A stretch of DNA of 36,401 bases, taken from NCBI GenBank assembly GCA_934167685.1, contig CAKPLQ010000009.1, forward strand, positions 1-36,401, written 5' to 3'. A model generated the notes under the pieces. The model did not search any database, was not told the origin of the DNA, and was given only the letters and a program-made list of their open reading frames with translations. Below are positions 33,733-36,401 of the stretch, piece after piece; position 1 is the first letter of the stretch, and every line of letters begins with the position of its first letter. The stretch comes from an uncultured Clostridia bacterium. GTDB taxonomy: Bacteria; Bacillota; Clostridia; TANB77; CAG-508. The position numbers were made by a program, and so were the translations under genes.

Positions 33733-34974
33733 ATGGAGGAAAATATAGAAAACATCAGAAAAACTTTAAAAAAATATTCTCAAGAACATTTACTAAATGG
33801 CTATGAAAGATTAGACTCAATAAAGCAAAAACAATTATTAGAGCAAATAGAAAATATAGATTTCGAATTAATTAATAGTTTATATAATAATACAAAAAAA
33901 GAAGTAAATGTTCAAGAAAATAACATTTCACCAATAGAATATCTAGATAAAGATAAATTAAATGGATATTATAAAGGTTTCCAAGAAACAGGTGAAAAAG
34001 CTATTAGAGCAGGAAAGTTAGCTGCCGTAACTATGGCAGGAGGACAGGGCACTAGATTGGGACATAAAGGACCAAAGGGAACATTTGATATTGGTCTAGA
34101 ATCACACAAATCACTTTTTGAATTATTAAGTGATTCTTTAAAAGAGCAAGGAAAAAAATATGATGTAACAATTCCTTGGTTTATTATGACAAGTGAAGAA
34201 AACAACGATGATACTATTGAATTTTTTGCAAAACACAAATATTTTGGATATGAAAAAGACAAAAACATATTTTTCTTTAAACAAGGTGAATTACCAATGG
34301 TAGACACAGAAGGAAAAATATTAATAGGTGAAAATGGATTAATAAAAGAAGCCGCAGATGGACATGGTGGAATATATGAAGCACTTGTAAAAAACGGAAT
34401 GACTAAAAAGATGAGAGAATTAGGCGTTGAATGGATTTTTATAGGTGGAGTAGATAATTGCTTAGTAAAAATGGTTGACCCAATATTAATGGGAATTGCA
34501 ATACAAAAACATGTAACTGCAGCAGGAAAATCTGTAGTAAAAGCAAATCCACAAGAAAAGGTTGGAGTATTCTGCAAGAGAAATGGAAGACCATCAGTTG
34601 TAGAATATACTGAAATACCAGAAGAAATGGCAAAAGCTACTGATTCTAGAGGTGAATTAATATATGGAGAATCTCATATTTTGTGTAATTTATTTAATAT
34701 AGATGCAGTAGAAAGAATGGGAACAAAACCATTACCTTATCATGTGGCTTACAAAAAGGCAACATATATAGATAAAAATGGAAATAAAGTTGTACCAGAT
34801 GGACCAAATGCATATAAATTTGAAGCATTTCTATTTGATGCTTTTGGGGAATTAGATGATATGGCTGTTTTAAGAGTAAAAAGAGAAGAAGAATTTGCTC
34901 CTGTAAAAAATGCGTCAGGAGTAGATAGTCCAGAGACAGCAAGAGAGCTATACAGAAAATTCTATCAATTATAA
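33733..34974 (+). CDS. UAP1-like UDP-sugar pyrophosphorylase
   Basis: A 413-aa nucleotidyltransferase of the UDPGP family, closest by motif to eukaryote-type UDP-N-acetylglucosamine pyrophosphorylase. Seen: MAGGQGTRLGHKGPKGTFDIGLESHKSLFEL (about 100-130, nucleotide-binding), GHGGIYEAL, IFIGGVDNCLVKM, and PNAYKFEAFLFDAF near the C-terminus. Known: the family makes UDP-GlcNAc or UDP-glucose from UTP and the sugar 1-phosphate. It is followed by a phosphohexomutase, the enzyme that would supply the sugar 1-phosphate. The sugar specificity cannot be read with certainty. Distinct from bacterial GlmU and GalU. Confidence 0.88.
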   Translation: MEENIENIRKTLKKYSQEHLLNGYERLDSIKQKQLLEQIENIDFELINSLYNNTKKEVNVQENNISPIEYLDKDKLNGYYKGFQETGEKAIRAGKLAAVTMAGGQGTRLGHKGPKGTFDIGLESHKSLFELLSDSLKEQGKKYDVTIPWFIMTSEENNDDTIEFFAKHKYFGYEKDKNIFFFKQGELPMVDTEGKILIGENGLIKEAADGHGGIYEALVKNGMTKKMRELGVEWIFIGGVDNCLVKMVDPILMGIAIQKHVTAAGKSVVKANPQEKVGVFCKRNGRPSVVEYTEIPEEMAKATDSRGELIYGESHILCNLFNIDAVERMGTKPLPYHVAYKKATYIDKNGNKVVPDGPNAYKFEAFLFDAFGELDDMAVLRVKREEEFAPVKNASGVDSPETARELYRKFYQL

Positions 34975-34988
34975 AGTATATAATGTTA

Positions 34989-35025
34989 AACTGCTGGTGC
35001 GAATATACATCAGCAGTTATTTTTT
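34989..35025 (+). terminator. Terminator after the pyrophosphorylase gene
   Basis: AACTGCTGGTG (34989-34999) pairs with CATCAGCAGTT (35008-35018) with one G-U, followed by a T-run. Confidence 0.9.
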
Positions 35026-35075
35026 ATAAAAGTAGTTAAAAGGTAAATCTTTTTGCCAAGAAAGGAAGAAATAAT

Positions 35076-36401
35076 ATGAATTACAAAGAAGAATACAAAA
35101 AATGGTGTGAAGACCCAAGTTTTGATGAAGAAACAAAAAAAGAATTAATTAGTATTAAAGATGATGAAGAAGAAATTAAAGACAGATTTTACAAGGAATT
35201 AGAGTTTGGTACTGCAGGATTACGTGGAGTTATCGGAATGGGTACAAACAGAATGAATAAATATACAGTAGGGAAGGCTACACAAGGTTTAGCTAATTAC
35301 ATATTAGAACAAGGTACACAAGATATGGGAGTTGCAATTAGTTATGATTCTAGAAGAATGTCAGATGAGTTTAGTTTACAGACAGCATTAATTTTAAATG
35401 CGAATGGCATAAAAACATATTTGTTTGAAAGTTTAAGACCTGTGCCAGAATTATCATTTGCAGTAAGACAATTAAAATGTACTGCTGGTATTATGATTAC
35501 AGCTAGTCATAATCCTCCAAAATATAACGGATATAAGGTTTACTGGGATGATGGTTCTCAAATTGTTGCACCTAGAGATAAAGATATTATTAATAAAGTA
35601 AGAAGTATATCAGATTTTAAAGAAATTAAAACAATTAGCAAAGAAGAAGCTATTGAAAAAGGATTGTTTAATGTTATTGGCAAAGAAATGGACGATAAAT
35701 ATATAGAAACATTAAAAAGTAAAATATTAAATCCTGAAATTGTTAGGGAACAAGGTAAAGATTTAAAAATAGTTTATACACCTTTACACGGAACAGGTAA
35801 TACAATTGCTGAAAGATTATTAAATGAATTAGGATTTAAAAATGTTTATGTAGTTCCTGAACAAGCTAAGCCAGATGGAAATTTTCCAACTGTTGATTAT
35901 CCAAATCCAGAAGATAAAAAAGCATTTAAATTAGCATTAGAATTAGCTGAAAAAGTTGATGCTGATGTAGTTTTAGCAACAGACCCTGATGCAGATAGAT
36001 TAGGAATTTATGCTAAAGATACTAAAACAGGTGAATATATGCCATATACAGGTAATATGTCTGCATTATTAATTGCTGAATATAGAATTTCTCAAATGAA
36101 AGAGAAAAATATCTTACCTGAAGATGGTATGTTTATTACAACAATTGTTTCATCAGATTTGGCTAAAGCTATTGCTGCAAATTACGGATTAGAGTGTATA
36201 GAGGTTTTAACTGGATTTAAAAACATAGGGGCTGTTATGAAAAAAGCTGAAGAAAATCATGACAAAACTTATGTATTTGGATTTGAAGAAAGTTATGGTT
36301 GCTTAATTGGTGATTATGCTAGAGATAAAGATGGAATTGCTGCTGTTATGTCTTTATGCGAAGCTGCAGCATATTATAGAGCACAAGGAATTACATTATG
36401 G
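35076..36401 (+). CDS. Phosphoglucomutase/phosphohexomutase (3' end beyond the window)
   Basis: 442 codons from the ATG at 35076 to the window end with no stop, so the last part (roughly a fifth to a quarter of a typical 570-aa enzyme) is missing. Seen: FGTAGLRGVIGMGTNRMN near residue 44, the catalytic phosphoserine loop TASHNPPKYNGYK, the metal loop DPDADR, and the sugar-binding GFEESYG. These place it in the alpha-D-phosphohexomutase family, PGM2-like subgroup, which interconverts sugar 1- and 6-phosphates. AAAGGA at 35061-35066 precedes the ATG. With the preceding gene it forms a UDP-sugar supply module, although a terminator separates them. Confidence 0.95.
   Translation, partial: MNYKEEYKKWCEDPSFDEETKKELISIKDDEEEIKDRFYKELEFGTAGLRGVIGMGTNRMNKYTVGKATQGLANYILEQGTQDMGVAISYDSRRMSDEFSLQTALILNANGIKTYLFESLRPVPELSFAVRQLKCTAGIMITASHNPPKYNGYKVYWDDGSQIVAPRDKDIINKVRSISDFKEIKTISKEEAIEKGLFNVIGKEMDDKYIETLKSKILNPEIVREQGKDLKIVYTPLHGTGNTIAERLLNELGFKNVYVVPEQAKPDGNFPTVDYPNPEDKKAFKLALELAEKVDADVVLATDPDADRLGIYAKDTKTGEYMPYTGNMSALLIAEYRISQMKEKNILPEDGMFITTIVSSDLAKAIAANYGLECIEVLTGFKNIGAVMKKAEENHDKTYVFGFEESYGCLIGDYARDKDGIAAVMSLCEAAAYYRAQGITLW

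Noticed and set aside
33969..34577. Long minus-strand ORF (202 aa)
   Set aside because: A shadow of the UDP-sugar pyrophosphorylase gene; no ribosome binding site, and the plus-strand protein has clear motifs.

Overview
The window looks like the origin-proximal chromosome of a very AT-rich, spore-forming Firmicute, most likely a gut-type Clostridia lineage. The reasons are the jag-mnmE-mnmG-rsmG-parA-parB order typical of the oriC region, AGGAGG-type ribosome binding sites throughout, and sporulation genes (spmA, spmB, spoIIR, an AbrB-type regulator, a GerMN-domain protein). Species cannot be named from sequence alone.

Layout. (1) 40-6763: housekeeping block of jag/khpB, mnmE, mnmG, rsmG, parA and parB. 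(2) 6846-7138: two serine tRNA genes, each followed by a hairpin terminator. (3) 7252-21163: a 14-kb locus encoding a Gram-positive-style type IV secretion system (T4SS). It has two NTF2/VirB8-like membrane proteins, a 1178-aa protein with three predicted hydrolase domains, three VirB2-like pilins, a PrgI/VirB3-like protein, a TraC-like protein, a VirB4 ATPase and a VirB6/TrbL-like channel protein. No relaxase, VirD4 coupling ATPase, integrase or att duplication is visible in or beside it. Terminators and promoters split it into three transcription units, and the first two share an unusual upstream promoter motif. (4) 21263-24315: an ABC exporter pair and a GerMN-domain protein. (5) 24316-27204: 2.9 kb of extremely AT-rich DNA with no credible gene, made of about four diverged copies of a composite repeat with a conserved hairpin-forming core. 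(6) 27205-33045: a small proline-rich protein, rsmI, an AbrB/zinc-ribbon regulator, spmA-spmB, a probable Spo0A-controlled structured RNA, walJ, murA and spoIIR. (7) 33196-36401: an unknown small protein with a palindromic operator, a UAP1-like UDP-sugar pyrophosphorylase and a truncated phosphohexomutase.

How the parts fit. Region 1 handles tRNA/rRNA modification, cell-elongation control and chromosome segregation. The T4SS could assemble as hydrolase (wall opening), VirB8-like scaffold, VirB6/VirB3 membrane channel, VirB4 motor and VirB2-like fibre; what it moves is unknown. The late genes serve spore formation and cell-wall precursor supply (murA, UDP-sugar pyrophosphorylase, phosphohexomutase).

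The two strongest leads are the relaxase-less T4SS and the candidate structured RNA at about 30040-30232. The RNA lies behind a consensus promoter with two perfect Spo0A boxes spaced 10 bp apart.
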